From an uncultured Oscillospiraceae bacterium (lineage in GTDB: Bacteria; Bacillota; Clostridia; Oscillospirales; Oscillospiraceae): a stretch of DNA of 47,958 nt. The notes beneath the pieces were generated by a model that was given only the letters and a program-made list of their open reading frames with translations, was not told where the DNA came from and ran no database searches. Where the stretch lies: assembly GCA_900759385.1 (NCBI GenBank), contig CAAEUZ010000127.1:1-47958 (forward strand). The letters are read 5' to 3'. The stretch's first letter is position 1. Each line of letters opens with the position of its first letter. Made by a program: the position numbers and the translations under genes. Shown in pieces: positions 39,475 through 47,904 of this stretch.

Positions 39475-40515
39475 TTGGACTACCGCAGTGAAGCGCCTAA
39501 GGTACTGCGCGACTTTTTGATTTATCACGAGACCATAAAAGGTCACTCGCGAGCCACGGTGGACGAATATTACTTAGACCTGCGTAATTTTTTCCGCTAT
39601 CTGAAAATTGAGCGAGGCCTTGTGCCGCGTTCGGCTGAGCTCGATGAGATATCTATATCCGATATTGATCTGGACTTCGTCGGTTCCGTCACAATGAGCG
39701 AGGTCTATGACTATCTGGCCTTCCTGGCGCGCGACAAAGTCAAAAATGAGCAGAGCCGTTCGCCCGAATACGGTTTGAATGCGGCCAGCCGCGCCAGAAA
39801 GATCTCCACACTCAGGAGCTTTTACAAGTACCTCACTGTCAAGACCAAGCAGCTGGATCACGATCCGGTTGCAGACCTGGACTCACCGAAGATAAACAAG
39901 ACGCTCCCCCGTTATCTCACGCTCGAGGAATCCGAACGGCTGCTTTCATCTGTGGATGGCATTAATAAGGAAAGAGATTACTGCATAATTTGCCTGTTTT
40001 TGAACTGTGGGCTGCGAATTTCAGAGCTTATTGGCCTAGATGATACCGATGTGCGCGATGACAATGTGCGTGTGTTCGGCAAGGGCGGCAAGGAGCGCAT
40101 AGTTTACCTAAATGACGCCTGCATTGCAGCAGTCGACGCATACCGTCCCGTGCGCCGCATGATGGCAGGGCCCGACTGCAAGGCTTTTTTTGTCTCCACC
40201 AGGCGCGAGCGCATGAGCCGTTCCAGCGTGCACGCCATGGTAAAAAAGGCGCTTGCCCGGGCCGGGCTTGACGCGAGCCAGTACTCATCGCATAAGCTGC
40301 GCCATACCGCAGCTACGCTTATGATACAAAACGGCGTGGATGTGCGCACGGTGCAGGAGGTGCTCGGCCACAGCAACCTCAATACCACGCAGATTTATAC
40401 GCATGTGGACAACTCAGAGCTGCACATTGCCGCCGACGCCAACCCGCTGGCAAAATTCAAGCCGCCTGAGGGTGAAAAAAGCAAGACGACGGAGAATACG
40501 GACAAGCTTGAATAA
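39475..40515 (+). CDS. xerC: Tyrosine recombinase, XerC type
   Basis: A 346-residue tyrosine recombinase. N-terminal core-binding domain FLIYHETIKGHSRATVDEYYLDL, with an inserted acidic stretch (about 55-90) absent from XerD; catalytic GLRISEL, GKGGKERIVYL Lys, HKLRH, LGHSN and Tyr in TTQIYTHVD. It is longer than the XerD in this window, and such XerC-like forms are common in Oscillospirales. The start is TTG 39475, seven bases after a perfect GGAGGTGA; the in-frame ATG at 39451 lies upstream of the SD and is rejected. No attachment site or phage genes are nearby, so a chromosomal role is likely. Confidence 0.88.
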   Translation: MDYRSEAPKVLRDFLIYHETIKGHSRATVDEYYLDLRNFFRYLKIERGLVPRSAELDEISISDIDLDFVGSVTMSEVYDYLAFLARDKVKNEQSRSPEYGLNAASRARKISTLRSFYKYLTVKTKQLDHDPVADLDSPKINKTLPRYLTLEESERLLSSVDGINKERDYCIICLFLNCGLRISELIGLDDTDVRDDNVRVFGKGGKERIVYLNDACIAAVDAYRPVRRMMAGPDCKAFFVSTRRERMSRSSVHAMVKKALARAGLDASQYSSHKLRHTAATLMIQNGVDVRTVQEVLGHSNLNTTQIYTHVDNSELHIAADANPLAKFKPPEGEKSKTTENTDKLE

Positions 40516-40567
40516 AAATTGTCTATTTTTTCTGAGAACATATTGGCGCTTATATCGTCAATATAGT

Positions 40568-40597
40568 CCCGTGCCTCAGTTTCCGGCTGGGCACGGG
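40568..40597 (+). terminator. Hairpin between xerC and the lipoprotein gene
   Basis: CCCGTGCC pairs with GGCACGGG around TCAGTTTCCGGCTG. No T-run follows, so it may be a leader structure of the lipoprotein mRNA instead. Confidence 0.5.
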
Positions 40598-40627
40598 AGT
40601 GCATAATAAAGAGCAAGGAGAAATGTA

Positions 40628-41350
40628 ATGAAAACCCACCTGAGAATCACTGCGCTGGCGCTATCCCTGGTAATGCTGCTGGCGCTGGCTGCATGCGGCA
40701 GTCAGACGGACGACAACAGTTCCCCCAACGATGCCATAGGCGACGTCGCCGCCACCTATGTGCCGTCACCGTCTGCGAAGCCCACGCCGTCCCCCACTCC
40801 CTCCCCCTCACCCAGCCCTACTCCTACGCCCACTCCGACTCCGACGCCCGTGCCCACGCCCGAACCTACACCGGCTCCTACTGAGACGCCTGTCGAGAGT
40901 CCAGAGCCGTCTGCTGTGCCTTCTGCCGAGCCGTCCCCGTCACCGAGCCCGAGCACAGCTCCCGGAGTTGACCTCACTGCGTTCTATAACACCCTGGTCA
41001 GCACTTATGACTTTGCCAGCATGATGGAAATGGACACCGTTGCTCTGGATAACTTTTATCCCGGACTGAGCGCGATCTCTGCCAATCAGCTGGTGGCACA
41101 GATGGCCATGATAACCTCTTCCGCCAACGAGATAGTGCTCATCGAGTGCGCCAACAGCTCTGATGTTGACACTGTGCGCTCTATTTTTGAGACTCGCAAG
41201 CAGACTCAGGCCGACGGCGGCGCCTGGTACCCAGCCACCATTGAGCAGTGGGGCAATGCTCAGATATGCGTGAGCGGCAACTACGTCATGCTTATCTGCC
41301 ACGCCAATGCCGCGGACATAGCCGCCAGCTTCTACGCACTCTTCAGCTGA
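40628..41350 (+). CDS. DUF4358-type lipoprotein with Pro/Thr/Ser-rich stalk
   Basis: A 240-residue lipoprotein: signal peptide with lipobox LAAC (acylated Cys about 23), a low-complexity stalk of PTPSPTP-type repeats from about 46 to 115, then a globular domain of about 120 residues (VDLTAFYNTLVSTYDF, LVAQMAMITSSANEIVLIEC, FETRKQTQADGG) that matches the DUF4358 pattern. The stalk would span the cell wall. It heads a set with an MBOAT acyltransferase and a DHHW protein, a combination seen in other Clostridia. Function unknown. The SD is CAAGGAG. Confidence 0.8.
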   Translation: MKTHLRITALALSLVMLLALAACGSQTDDNSSPNDAIGDVAATYVPSPSAKPTPSPTPSPSPSPTPTPTPTPTPVPTPEPTPAPTETPVESPEPSAVPSAEPSPSPSPSTAPGVDLTAFYNTLVSTYDFASMMEMDTVALDNFYPGLSAISANQLVAQMAMITSSANEIVLIECANSSDVDTVRSIFETRKQTQADGGAWYPATIEQWGNAQICVSGNYVMLICHANAADIAASFYALFS

Positions 41351-41386
41351 GAAGAATACATATAGACATTCCGGAGGAACCTGCCT

Positions 41387-42781
41387 ATGGTCTTTTCCAG
41401 CATACTGTTCATGTTCATATACCTGCCGGTCGTGCTGTTCCTGTACTACATCTCACCGGTAAAATGGAGAAACCCCATTCTGTTTGTCTTCAACCTCATC
41501 TTCTATGGCTGGGGCGAACCGGTATATATCCTGTTGATGATGGTTTCCATCACCATCAACTACATCAACGGCATACTGATTGGCAAGTACCGTCACAAAG
41601 ATGACAAAAAGGCCAAGATCGTTCTTGTCGTGAATGTGGTCCTGAATCTCGGTCTGCTCGGATTCTTCAAGTACTACAACCTGATTGCCGAGACGCTTAA
41701 TCTTATACCGTTTATAAATCTGCCTGACCTCAATGTCACGCTACCTATCGGCATCTCGTTCTATACCTTCCAGACCATGAGCTATCCCATTGATGTCTAC
41801 CGCGGCGATGCTGACGTGCAAAAGAACTATATAAGCTTCGGCACCTTTGTCGCACTGTTTCCGCAGCTCATTGCCGGCCCAATCGTACGCTACAAGGATG
41901 TTGCTGATCAGCTCGGCTTCCGTGCCAGCAGCGTAGACCAGTTTGCCTCCGGTGTGGAACGCTTTATGATAGGTGTGGGCAAAAAGGTGCTCATCGCCAA
42001 TAACATAGGCGCGCTCTGGGATGTCTATGCCGCGTCCTGCGGTGACCTCACATTTGTCGGCAGCTGGATTGGCGCGGCGGCTTTTTCGCTGCAGATATAC
42101 TTCGACTTTGCCGGATACTCAGACATGGCTATAGGCCTCGGGCGCATGATAGGCTTCGAGTTCCTGGAGAACTTCAATTATCCCTATATCTCCAAGAGTA
42201 TTACCGAGTTCTGGCGCCGCTGGCATATGTCCCTCGGCACCTGGTTCCGTGACTATCTGTATATACCGCTTGGCGGCAACCGCTGCGGCAAAGCCAGGCA
42301 AATACTGAACATCACTATCGTATGGGCGGCCACCGGTATATGGCACGGCGCCAACTGGACTTTCCTGATCTGGGGCCTCTACTATGCCTTCTGGCTGCTG
42401 CTGGAAAAGACCTTCCTGCTTAAATATCTGGAGAAATCCAAAGTTTGGAGCCATATATACACGCTGCTTGTTGTCATGCTTGTGTGGCCCCTCTTCCAGC
42501 TAAACGACATCAACCTGGCAGGGCAGTACACGAGCGCCATGCTCGGCTTCGGCGCGAACGGATTCATCAGGAGCGACGATCTGTACTATCTGATGACCTA
42601 CGGCGTTACTTTTGTCATCGCCATAGTTGCCTGCACACCACTGGGTGCCAAGCTCTGGCACAAGCTGCCGAATGGGTTTGTGCGTGTGGCGGCGCCTGTC
42701 ATAATACTGCTGGCGCTCATACTCTCCACGGCTTACCTCGTGGACGCCTCGTACAACCCCTTCCTGTATTTCAACTTCTAA
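41387..42781 (+). CDS. MBOAT-family O-acyltransferase (AlgI/DltB-like)
   Basis: A 464-residue polytopic membrane protein with about eleven helices. The AlgI-type signature includes LPIGISFYTFQTMSYPIDVYRG, FPQLIAGPIVRY, FDFAGYSDMAIGLGRM, the cytoplasmic WRRWHMSLGTWFRDYLYIPLGG and the catalytic His in GIWHGANW. It moves an acetyl group across the membrane to a surface polymer. The next gene gives the extracytoplasmic partner. The SD CGGAGG is 11 bases before ATG 41387. Confidence 0.93.
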   Translation: MVFSSILFMFIYLPVVLFLYYISPVKWRNPILFVFNLIFYGWGEPVYILLMMVSITINYINGILIGKYRHKDDKKAKIVLVVNVVLNLGLLGFFKYYNLIAETLNLIPFINLPDLNVTLPIGISFYTFQTMSYPIDVYRGDADVQKNYISFGTFVALFPQLIAGPIVRYKDVADQLGFRASSVDQFASGVERFMIGVGKKVLIANNIGALWDVYAASCGDLTFVGSWIGAAAFSLQIYFDFAGYSDMAIGLGRMIGFEFLENFNYPYISKSITEFWRRWHMSLGTWFRDYLYIPLGGNRCGKARQILNITIVWAATGIWHGANWTFLIWGLYYAFWLLLEKTFLLKYLEKSKVWSHIYTLLVVMLVWPLFQLNDINLAGQYTSAMLGFGANGFIRSDDLYYLMTYGVTFVIAIVACTPLGAKLWHKLPNGFVRVAAPVIILLALILSTAYLVDASYNPFLYFNF

Positions 42782-42796
42782 AGGAGGGAACGGAAA

Positions 42797-43918
42797 ATGA
42801 GCAAAAAAGCCATGTGGGCCGAAGTCCTTATATTCCTTCTCTTCATAGGCGGATTTTTTGTCGCAAATATGCTCTCCCCGCAGAGAACTTTCTCCGAGCA
42901 GGAGAACAGGGTTTTGCAGACCATGCCCAAATTTACTTTCGAGCGCCTCTTCAACAAGGAGTTCACCTCCGAGTTTGAGGATTTTGCCTCCGACCAGTTT
43001 ATCTGGCGCGACGAGTGGATAACACTCAAGGCCGCCAGCGAGCTCGCGCTCGGCAAGCAGGAAAACAACGACGTATCTTACGGCAAGGACCAGACTCTCA
43101 TTGAGGCCTTCAATGCGCCTGAGCAGAGCACCCTGAATACCAACATGAGCTATGTCAACGCTCTGGTGGAGAACACAGATGCCAATGTCTACTTTGCCCT
43201 CATTCCCGGGAAGAGCGAGATATGGTCCGACAAGCTCCCCAGCCGCACGCCCAATGACAGTGAGGCCGAGCTCATCGAGTACTGCTACGGACTCTCGAAC
43301 GCCAACAATGTGGATATGCTCGGCGCCCTGCGCGAGCATGCCGATGAGTATATCTACTACCGCACCGACCATCACTGGACCAGCCTGGGCGCATATTACG
43401 GCTTCACCGCTTTGGGCCAGGCAATGGGCATAGATGTGCCGGCGCTGGACAGCTATACCGACCGCCACACCGTCTCCGACAGCTTCTACGGCACGACCTG
43501 GTCGTCCAGCGGCTTCAGCTGGGTGCGTCCGGACAGCATGGAAGTGTTTGTCAATGAACCCGAAGGGCTCAAGGTCACCAGCTACCCGCAGGGTACTCCC
43601 ATCGAAGGCCAGCTCTACGATGAGAGCTACCTGGACGTGAAGGACAAGTACTCCATGTTCATGGGCGGCAACTGCCCCCTGCATGAGATAGTCACCGGTA
43701 ATGAAGGGCCTTCCCTGCTGATAATCCGCGATTCTTACACGGACAGCCTCATCCCCTTCCTGCTTGACGACTTCTCCGAGATCCATGTGATAGACCTGCG
43801 CTATTACCGCATGAGCGTGTCCGACTACATCGCTGAGCACGACTTTGACAACGTCCTCGTGGCGTACAGCGTATCGACCTTTGCCACCGATACGAACCTG
43901 TTCCTTATGGGACGCTGA
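42797..43918 (+). CDS. DHHW-family protein (AlgJ/DltD-like SGNH partner)
   Basis: A 373-residue protein with an N-terminal membrane anchor (about 9-24). The name-giving YRTDHHWTSLGAYYGF motif and LLIIRDSYTDSLIPFL (catalytic Ser block) are present, as in AlgJ/AlgX-type acetyltransferases; NVYFALIPGKSEIW is also typical. It likely transfers the acetyl group received from the MBOAT protein to a cell-surface glycan; which polymer is unknown. It starts 15 bp after the MBOAT stop with AAGGAGG. Confidence 0.9.
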   Translation: MSKKAMWAEVLIFLLFIGGFFVANMLSPQRTFSEQENRVLQTMPKFTFERLFNKEFTSEFEDFASDQFIWRDEWITLKAASELALGKQENNDVSYGKDQTLIEAFNAPEQSTLNTNMSYVNALVENTDANVYFALIPGKSEIWSDKLPSRTPNDSEAELIEYCYGLSNANNVDMLGALREHADEYIYYRTDHHWTSLGAYYGFTALGQAMGIDVPALDSYTDRHTVSDSFYGTTWSSSGFSWVRPDSMEVFVNEPEGLKVTSYPQGTPIEGQLYDESYLDVKDKYSMFMGGNCPLHEIVTGNEGPSLLIIRDSYTDSLIPFLLDDFSEIHVIDLRYYRMSVSDYIAEHDFDNVLVAYSVSTFATDTNLFLMGR

Positions 43919-43941
43919 ATCACAACAATACGAACGATACG

Positions 43942-43972
43942 AAAAGGGCCCGCAGTTTGCGGGCCCTTTTTT
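43942..43972. terminator. Bidirectional terminator
   Basis: AAAAGGGCCCGCA-GTT-TGCGGGCCCTTTTTT, a perfect 13-bp stem. It serves the DHHW gene on the plus strand and the ABC operon on the minus strand, whose stop codon lies at its edge. Confidence 0.95.
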
Positions 43973-44612
43973 ACAGGTCAACCGATTCAAAGCGCCGGGA
44001 TGATATGCGGCATGCGGCTGTAAGCACAAGGGCATAAACCGCCGCGCCCAGGATGAGGAGCGGTATCTGACGCAGCAGCGACGCCGCATCAGTGCCGTCA
44101 ATCCATAAAAGCTGCGGCACGTGTGCCGAAAACTCCATGGCAGCTATACATATGGCGGCCGGTATCAGGGCCACTATAAGCGCCATGCCGGCTTTGTATG
44201 CGGTGCGGTAAAACTCCGTTAGGAAAATAAAATCAAATACTGAGAATATAATCAACCCGAATCCGTAATAGGCGACATTGGCATCAATGCCGACTGAGTT
44301 GCCGTCTGCATATATTACCTGACGCAAAACGGCAAAAGGTATGGATATGAGCAGCTGTCCCAGCTGGGCAAAGCATATGAGCAGGCACTTGCCTTTGACT
44401 ACATCACGCTTTTGTACCGGCAGCAGCACGGTAAAATATGTGTCGCGAGTCTCACGGTCGTAGAAAAACGTAATGTACGGGCCCAGCACGCCGAACAGGA
44501 ACACCACGCCGAAGGGATAGTCCGGGACCAGCAGGAGCGCACCCATGAGCATGAAGATGAAAAGGTTAGGATGTGCTGCCAGCCTAAGCTCCTTATAAAG
44601 CAAATTCGTCAT
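43971..44612 (-). CDS. ABC-2-type transporter permease
   Basis: A 213-residue protein with six predicted membrane helices; the MTNLLYKELRLAAHP start and FYDRETRDTYFTVLLPVQKRDVVKGK loop are usual for small ABC-2 exporters. It works with the ATPase encoded directly upstream (20-nt overlap). ATG 44612 is preferred over an upstream start at 44633 because of the GGGAGAGCGGG SD. Cargo unknown; similar operons often serve antimicrobial peptide or lipid defence. Confidence 0.85.
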   Translation of the reverse strand: MTNLLYKELRLAAHPNLFIFMLMGALLLVPDYPFGVVFLFGVLGPYITFFYDRETRDTYFTVLLPVQKRDVVKGKCLLICFAQLGQLLISIPFAVLRQVIYADGNSVGIDANVAYYGFGLIIFSVFDFIFLTEFYRTAYKAGMALIVALIPAAICIAAMEFSAHVPQLLWIDGTDAASLLRQIPLLILGAAVYALVLTAACRISSRRFESVDL

Positions 44613-45348
44613 CCCGCTCTCCCCTTTCCGCATAAAGCATTATATCTTCCAGTGTGATCCCGGCTGATCCAGGCGCATAGATATTCTGAAAATGTTCTAT
44701 AAACTCATTTTTTTCGGCGCTTGCCAGCACCTTGCCGTCCTTGAGATAGGTGATGTCGTCCGCGCATTTTTCCAGGTCGGACGTGATGTGAGTGGAGAAC
44801 AGTATGCTCATGCCCCTCTCCCCTGCCAGCCTCCTGAAGAGCTCCAGCAGTTCCTCCCTTGATACGGGATCCAGTCCGCTCGTAGGCTCGTCTAGTACGA
44901 GCAGCCTGGCGCCGTGTGAGAGGGCCAGGGCTATTAGGTACTTCACACGCATCCCGGCTGAGAGCTCTTTTACACGTTTGCCGTCGTCCAGGCCAAAGCC
45001 GCGCATGTAGCGCTCGTACTGCGCGCCGTCCCAATGCTCATAGAAACGGCGCGCGACGCTGGTTATATCCGAGAGCTTCTTTTGCGTGTAGAAGTCTATC
45101 CCTCCAAGCACGACGCCAAGCATCTGCTTGCACGCACGCTCCTCTGCCGGGAACTCATGGCCAAGGATTTGTATGTGTCCGCGCTGCGGAGTGATCATGT
45201 TGAGTATGGACTTCAGGGTGGTGGTCTTGCCGGCTCCGTTGCGTCCGATCAGGCCCATGATACGCCCTTCGCTGATACTGAAGGAGACGCTGTCAAGGGT
45301 GAAGCCGGGGTATTGCTTGGTCAATCCCTCAACCGTAAGTGCGTTCAT
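44593..45348 (-). CDS. ABC transporter ATP-binding protein
   Basis: A 251-residue ATPase: Walker A GRNGAGKTT, Q-loop region VLGGIDFY, a divergent signature ELSAGMRVKY (LSAGM in place of LSGGQ), Walker B LLVLDEPTSGLDP and H-loop STHITSD. It belongs to the CcmA/YtrB-like exporter class. ATG 45348 overlaps the stop of the upstream regulator (ATGA), and the 3' end overlaps the permease. Confidence 0.94.
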   Translation of the reverse strand: MNALTVEGLTKQYPGFTLDSVSFSISEGRIMGLIGRNGAGKTTTLKSILNMITPQRGHIQILGHEFPAEERACKQMLGVVLGGIDFYTQKKLSDITSVARRFYEHWDGAQYERYMRGFGLDDGKRVKELSAGMRVKYLIALALSHGARLLVLDEPTSGLDPVSREELLELFRRLAGERGMSILFSTHITSDLEKCADDITYLKDGKVLASAEKNEFIEHFQNIYAPGSAGITLEDIMLYAERGERDDEFAL

Positions 45349-45803
45349 CAGTCATCACCTCTCCTGAGCGCTGCTTCGACAAACTCCTTCATACCGAAAA
45401 ATGTGTCGCGCTGCATGAGCGCAATGCCCGCCGTACCCGGGTTGGTATCTCCCAGTACCAGCAGCATGTCGCCCGGCTTTATGCCGAACATGTCCCGGGC
45501 CCGCTTGGGTATTACAATCTGCCCGCGCTCGCCCACCTGTACGGCGCCAAAGATATGCTTTCCTCTGGGAGGCGGCGGCATACCCTCCTTCTCCTGGTCA
45601 AAGTGCACCAGGTCGTCCAGAGATATGCCATACAGCTCTGCCAGGGCATCGCAGTGCAGGATATCCGGGGTGCTCTCGCCGCTCTCCCATTTTGCCACGG
45701 CCTGACGTGATACGCCCACGGCCTCAGCTACGCGCTCCAGCGTGAGATTATTCATACTGCGCATCGTAGTGAGATTGCGGGCCAGGTTGCTCTGATAATT
45801 CAT
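45348..45803 (-). CDS. XRE-HTH / AbrB-MazE fusion regulator
   Basis: A 151-residue protein joining two DNA-binding domains: XRE at about 10-62 (LTLERVAEAVGVSRQAVAKWESGESTPDI) and a SpoVT/AbrB swapped hairpin at about 88-125 (VQVGERGQIVIPKRARDMFGIKPGDMLLVLGD). A PPPPRG linker separates them. It is the first gene of the ABC exporter operon and probably controls it. ATG 45803 follows AAAGGTG; the upstream extension has no SD and crosses the promoter. Confidence 0.92.
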   Translation of the reverse strand: MNYQSNLARNLTTMRSMNNLTLERVAEAVGVSRQAVAKWESGESTPDILHCDALAELYGISLDDLVHFDQEKEGMPPPPRGKHIFGAVQVGERGQIVIPKRARDMFGIKPGDMLLVLGDTNPGTAGIALMQRDTFFGMKEFVEAALRRGDD

Positions 45804-45826
45804 GTATTTCACACCTTTCACGTCTG

Positions 45827-45854
45827 ATTTTACACGCAATCCCGCTGATTTCAA
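45827..45854 (-). promoter_or_regulatory. Promoter of the XRE-AbrB/ABC operon
   Basis: Minus strand: TTGAAA, 16-bp spacer, TAAAAT, 23 bp before the ATG. Confidence 0.6.
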
Positions 45855-45922
45855 CCAACCGTCGCTTACCCGTTTTGTTAATATCGGTTGCCTTGGCCGG
45901 GCAGCAGTCTTATGCGCAGAAA

Positions 45923-45949
45923 AAAAGAGCCGGAAAAACCGGCTCTTTT
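45923..45949. terminator. Terminator of the P-type ATPase-like gene
   Basis: AAAAGAGCCGG-AAAAA-CCGGCTCTTTT; on the minus strand it is followed by more Ts. It lies 12 bp after the stop of the gene at 45961. Confidence 0.93.
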
Positions 45950-45960
45950 CTTGACTTTCT

Positions 45961-47904
45961 TTACTTGTACAGCTCTCCGCTGAAGGCCAGGATCGACACA
46001 AGCGCAGCTGCCACCGCAGCTATAGCGTCGATAAACACAGTAAACCACAGTGTGCTGATGCCAAAAGCGGCCAGAATGAGGAGAATGATCTTTACCAGCA
46101 GCGCGCCGCCGGCGGTAAGCATGGAGAGCATGCGGGCATAGCGGGCTATTCCGATGGTCTCGGCTATCTTGCTGAGCTTGCCGCCCAGTACGGTAACGTC
46201 GCACTTGCTCGGCATGGTCAGGACTTCCGCCCCGGCAACCGCGACGTCGGCGTCGGCCGCCGTGTGGGTGCCGCCCAGGTCGTCGGCGCTGTCCACAAAT
46301 ATCAGGCTGCGTCCCGGGGCCAGGCTCTGCTTGAGCGAGCTGAGCTGGGAGCGCACTTTCTCGCGCGGGCACTCGGAGTAATACTCCGTAATACCCAGCG
46401 AGCTGGCGAGCTTTGCGGTGCGGTCACGCGAACCGGAGCTGAACATGACTATACTGTCCACACCGGCGTGGCGCAGTTCCTCAATGCCGTCCGCGGCATC
46501 CGGACGCACGCTGTCACTGAGCACTATGCATCCTGCGTACTCGTCGGTTATGGCAACGTAGATGCACTCCTCCCCGTCCTCGACAAAGATATCGCGGTCG
46601 GGAACGGCCACATGGCCTATATTCATAAGGGAGCGGTTGCCGACACGTATCGGTATGCCGTCAACCCGCACCTCCACGCCGTACCCCGGCGCCTCGGAGA
46701 AGTTCTCTATCAGGTCTATGTAGATCTGCCCGCCGTAGGCCTCAATGATGGAGCGCGACTGGGGCGTATTCGCATAGGAGAGCGCATGGGCCGCAATTTT
46801 AAGGAGCACATCCTTACCCATGCGTCCGGCCCTGACCTCCACCACGCGCGGACTCCCCTCGGTGAGGGTACCCGCCTGATTGAAGGCCACGCTGCCTGCA
46901 GCTGCCATGGAGTCCATGGCACCGCAGCTGTCAAAGAGCACACCGGCCCTGGCAGCGCCGCAGCCGGCGCAAAGTCTGATGACAGGTATGGCCGCAAACA
47001 TGCTCACCGGCGAAGCTACTACCAGGAACATGGTGGCACGGCGTATGCTCTCCGTGATAGAGATATCCAGAAACATGGGCAGCAGCGCAGCTATGAGCAC
47101 TGCCAGGCCGGTTATTATGGGCGCAAAGTACTTTCTCAGGCCCATCAGGATCTCAGGTATGGCCTCCCCCCTGCCCGGTGCATCCTGCACGCTGCGGTAC
47201 AGGCGAGCAGCGGCCGAATCGCTCTGGGAGGAAGCTGCCTCACAGCGCAGCTCACCGGAGAGGTTGACGCTTCCGGAGAGGACCTCGTCGCCCTCCTTGA
47301 CGTTCTGGATGCCGGACTCGTCACCCAGAGGGGCCTTGTCCACGCGGGATTCGCCTTCCATGACAATGGCGTCACAGGGAACGGTCTCCCCTGCTCTTAT
47401 GACGATGTGATCCCCGGGCTGCACAGAGCCGGCCGCGACGGTCGTCTCTTTACCGTCATCACCGATGAGGTTTGCCCAGGCCGTATCGCAGTATATGGTG
47501 TCCAGTACACTGCGTCGGGTGCGCTCAACCGCGTAATCTATGAACACACTGGTGATCTGATACAGCAGCACCAGCGCGCAGCCCTCGATCATCGCACCGA
47601 AGACAAAGCCCAGCAGTGCGGCAAGTATAATGAGCAGGCTGCGGTTGAGATAATCGCCCCTGAGAATACCCAGCACAGCTGATGCAATAATGTCATAGCC
47701 CGCCACAAGTGCGCAGAGCACGAGAATAACCGTACGCCATATGTCCGGTACAGCGTCAACAAGCAGAGCGACGGCAAACGCCACGCAGGCCACCACGAGC
47801 CGCCCCACAAAGATAATAAGGGAGCTCAGGTCTCCTGAAGCGAGACGGCCTCCGGCGTCATTGGAGCCTCCCGTGACCTTTTCAAGTATTTCTGTGAAAT
47901 TCAT
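45961..47904 (-). CDS. P-type ATPase homologue lacking the catalytic residues (pseudo-ATPase)
   Basis: An intact 647-residue frame with the P1B (heavy-metal) ATPase architecture: three N-terminal hydrophobic stretches (about 28-118), actuator domain (about 140-235), membrane pair (260-308), P/N domains (335-560), final pair (600-642). Key motifs are changed: DKTGT reads Asn342-Gln-Ala-Gly-Thr; the membrane CPC reads Ser298-Pro-Val; TGES reads GDES; TGD reads SGS near 490; GDGIND reads VDSADD at 537-542; the SEHPL His is absent. GYGV of the nucleotide domain and the PxxK of the P-domain (513-516) remain. There is no N-terminal metal-binding domain. Without the phosphorylated Asp it should not pump ions. 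The SD AGGAGGGG and a strong terminator suggest it is expressed. Role unknown. Confidence 0.85.
   Translation of the reverse strand: MNFTEILEKVTGGSNDAGGRLASGDLSSLIIFVGRLVVACVAFAVALLVDAVPDIWRTVILVLCALVAGYDIIASAVLGILRGDYLNRSLLIILAALLGFVFGAMIEGCALVLLYQITSVFIDYAVERTRRSVLDTIYCDTAWANLIGDDGKETTVAAGSVQPGDHIVIRAGETVPCDAIVMEGESRVDKAPLGDESGIQNVKEGDEVLSGSVNLSGELRCEAASSQSDSAAARLYRSVQDAPGRGEAIPEILMGLRKYFAPIITGLAVLIAALLPMFLDISITESIRRATMFLVVASPVSMFAAIPVIRLCAGCGAARAGVLFDSCGAMDSMAAAGSVAFNQAGTLTEGSPRVVEVRAGRMGKDVLLKIAAHALSYANTPQSRSIIEAYGGQIYIDLIENFSEAPGYGVEVRVDGIPIRVGNRSLMNIGHVAVPDRDIFVEDGEECIYVAITDEYAGCIVLSDSVRPDAADGIEELRHAGVDSIVMFSSGSRDRTAKLASSLGITEYYSECPREKVRSQLSSLKQSLAPGRSLIFVDSADDLGGTHTAADADVAVAGAEVLTMPSKCDVTVLGGKLSKIAETIGIARYARMLSMLTAGGALLVKIILLILAAFGISTLWFTVFIDAIAAVAAALVSILAFSGELYK

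Noticed and set aside
39475..40515. Tyrosine recombinase as the integrase of a mobile element
   Set aside because: No attachment-site repeats, tRNA gene, excisionase, relaxase or phage genes are nearby, and the protein resembles chromosomal XerC forms.
40756..40977. Gly/Val repeat protein on the minus strand, and a possible tandem repeat or CRISPR-like array
   Set aside because: The periodic DNA is just the Pro/Thr/Ser stalk of the lipoprotein; units are short, irregular and in frame, with no spacers.
42500..44101. Long open frame on the minus strand, about 530 codons
   Set aside because: It is antisense to the MBOAT and DHHW genes, which have clear family motifs and ribosome sites; it has no motif of its own.
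46264..47682. Long open frame on the plus strand, about 470 codons
   Set aside because: It lies wholly opposite the P-type ATPase-like gene, is rich in His, Arg and Gly in a low-complexity way, and matches no family. It is the usual antisense opening in GC-rich DNA.
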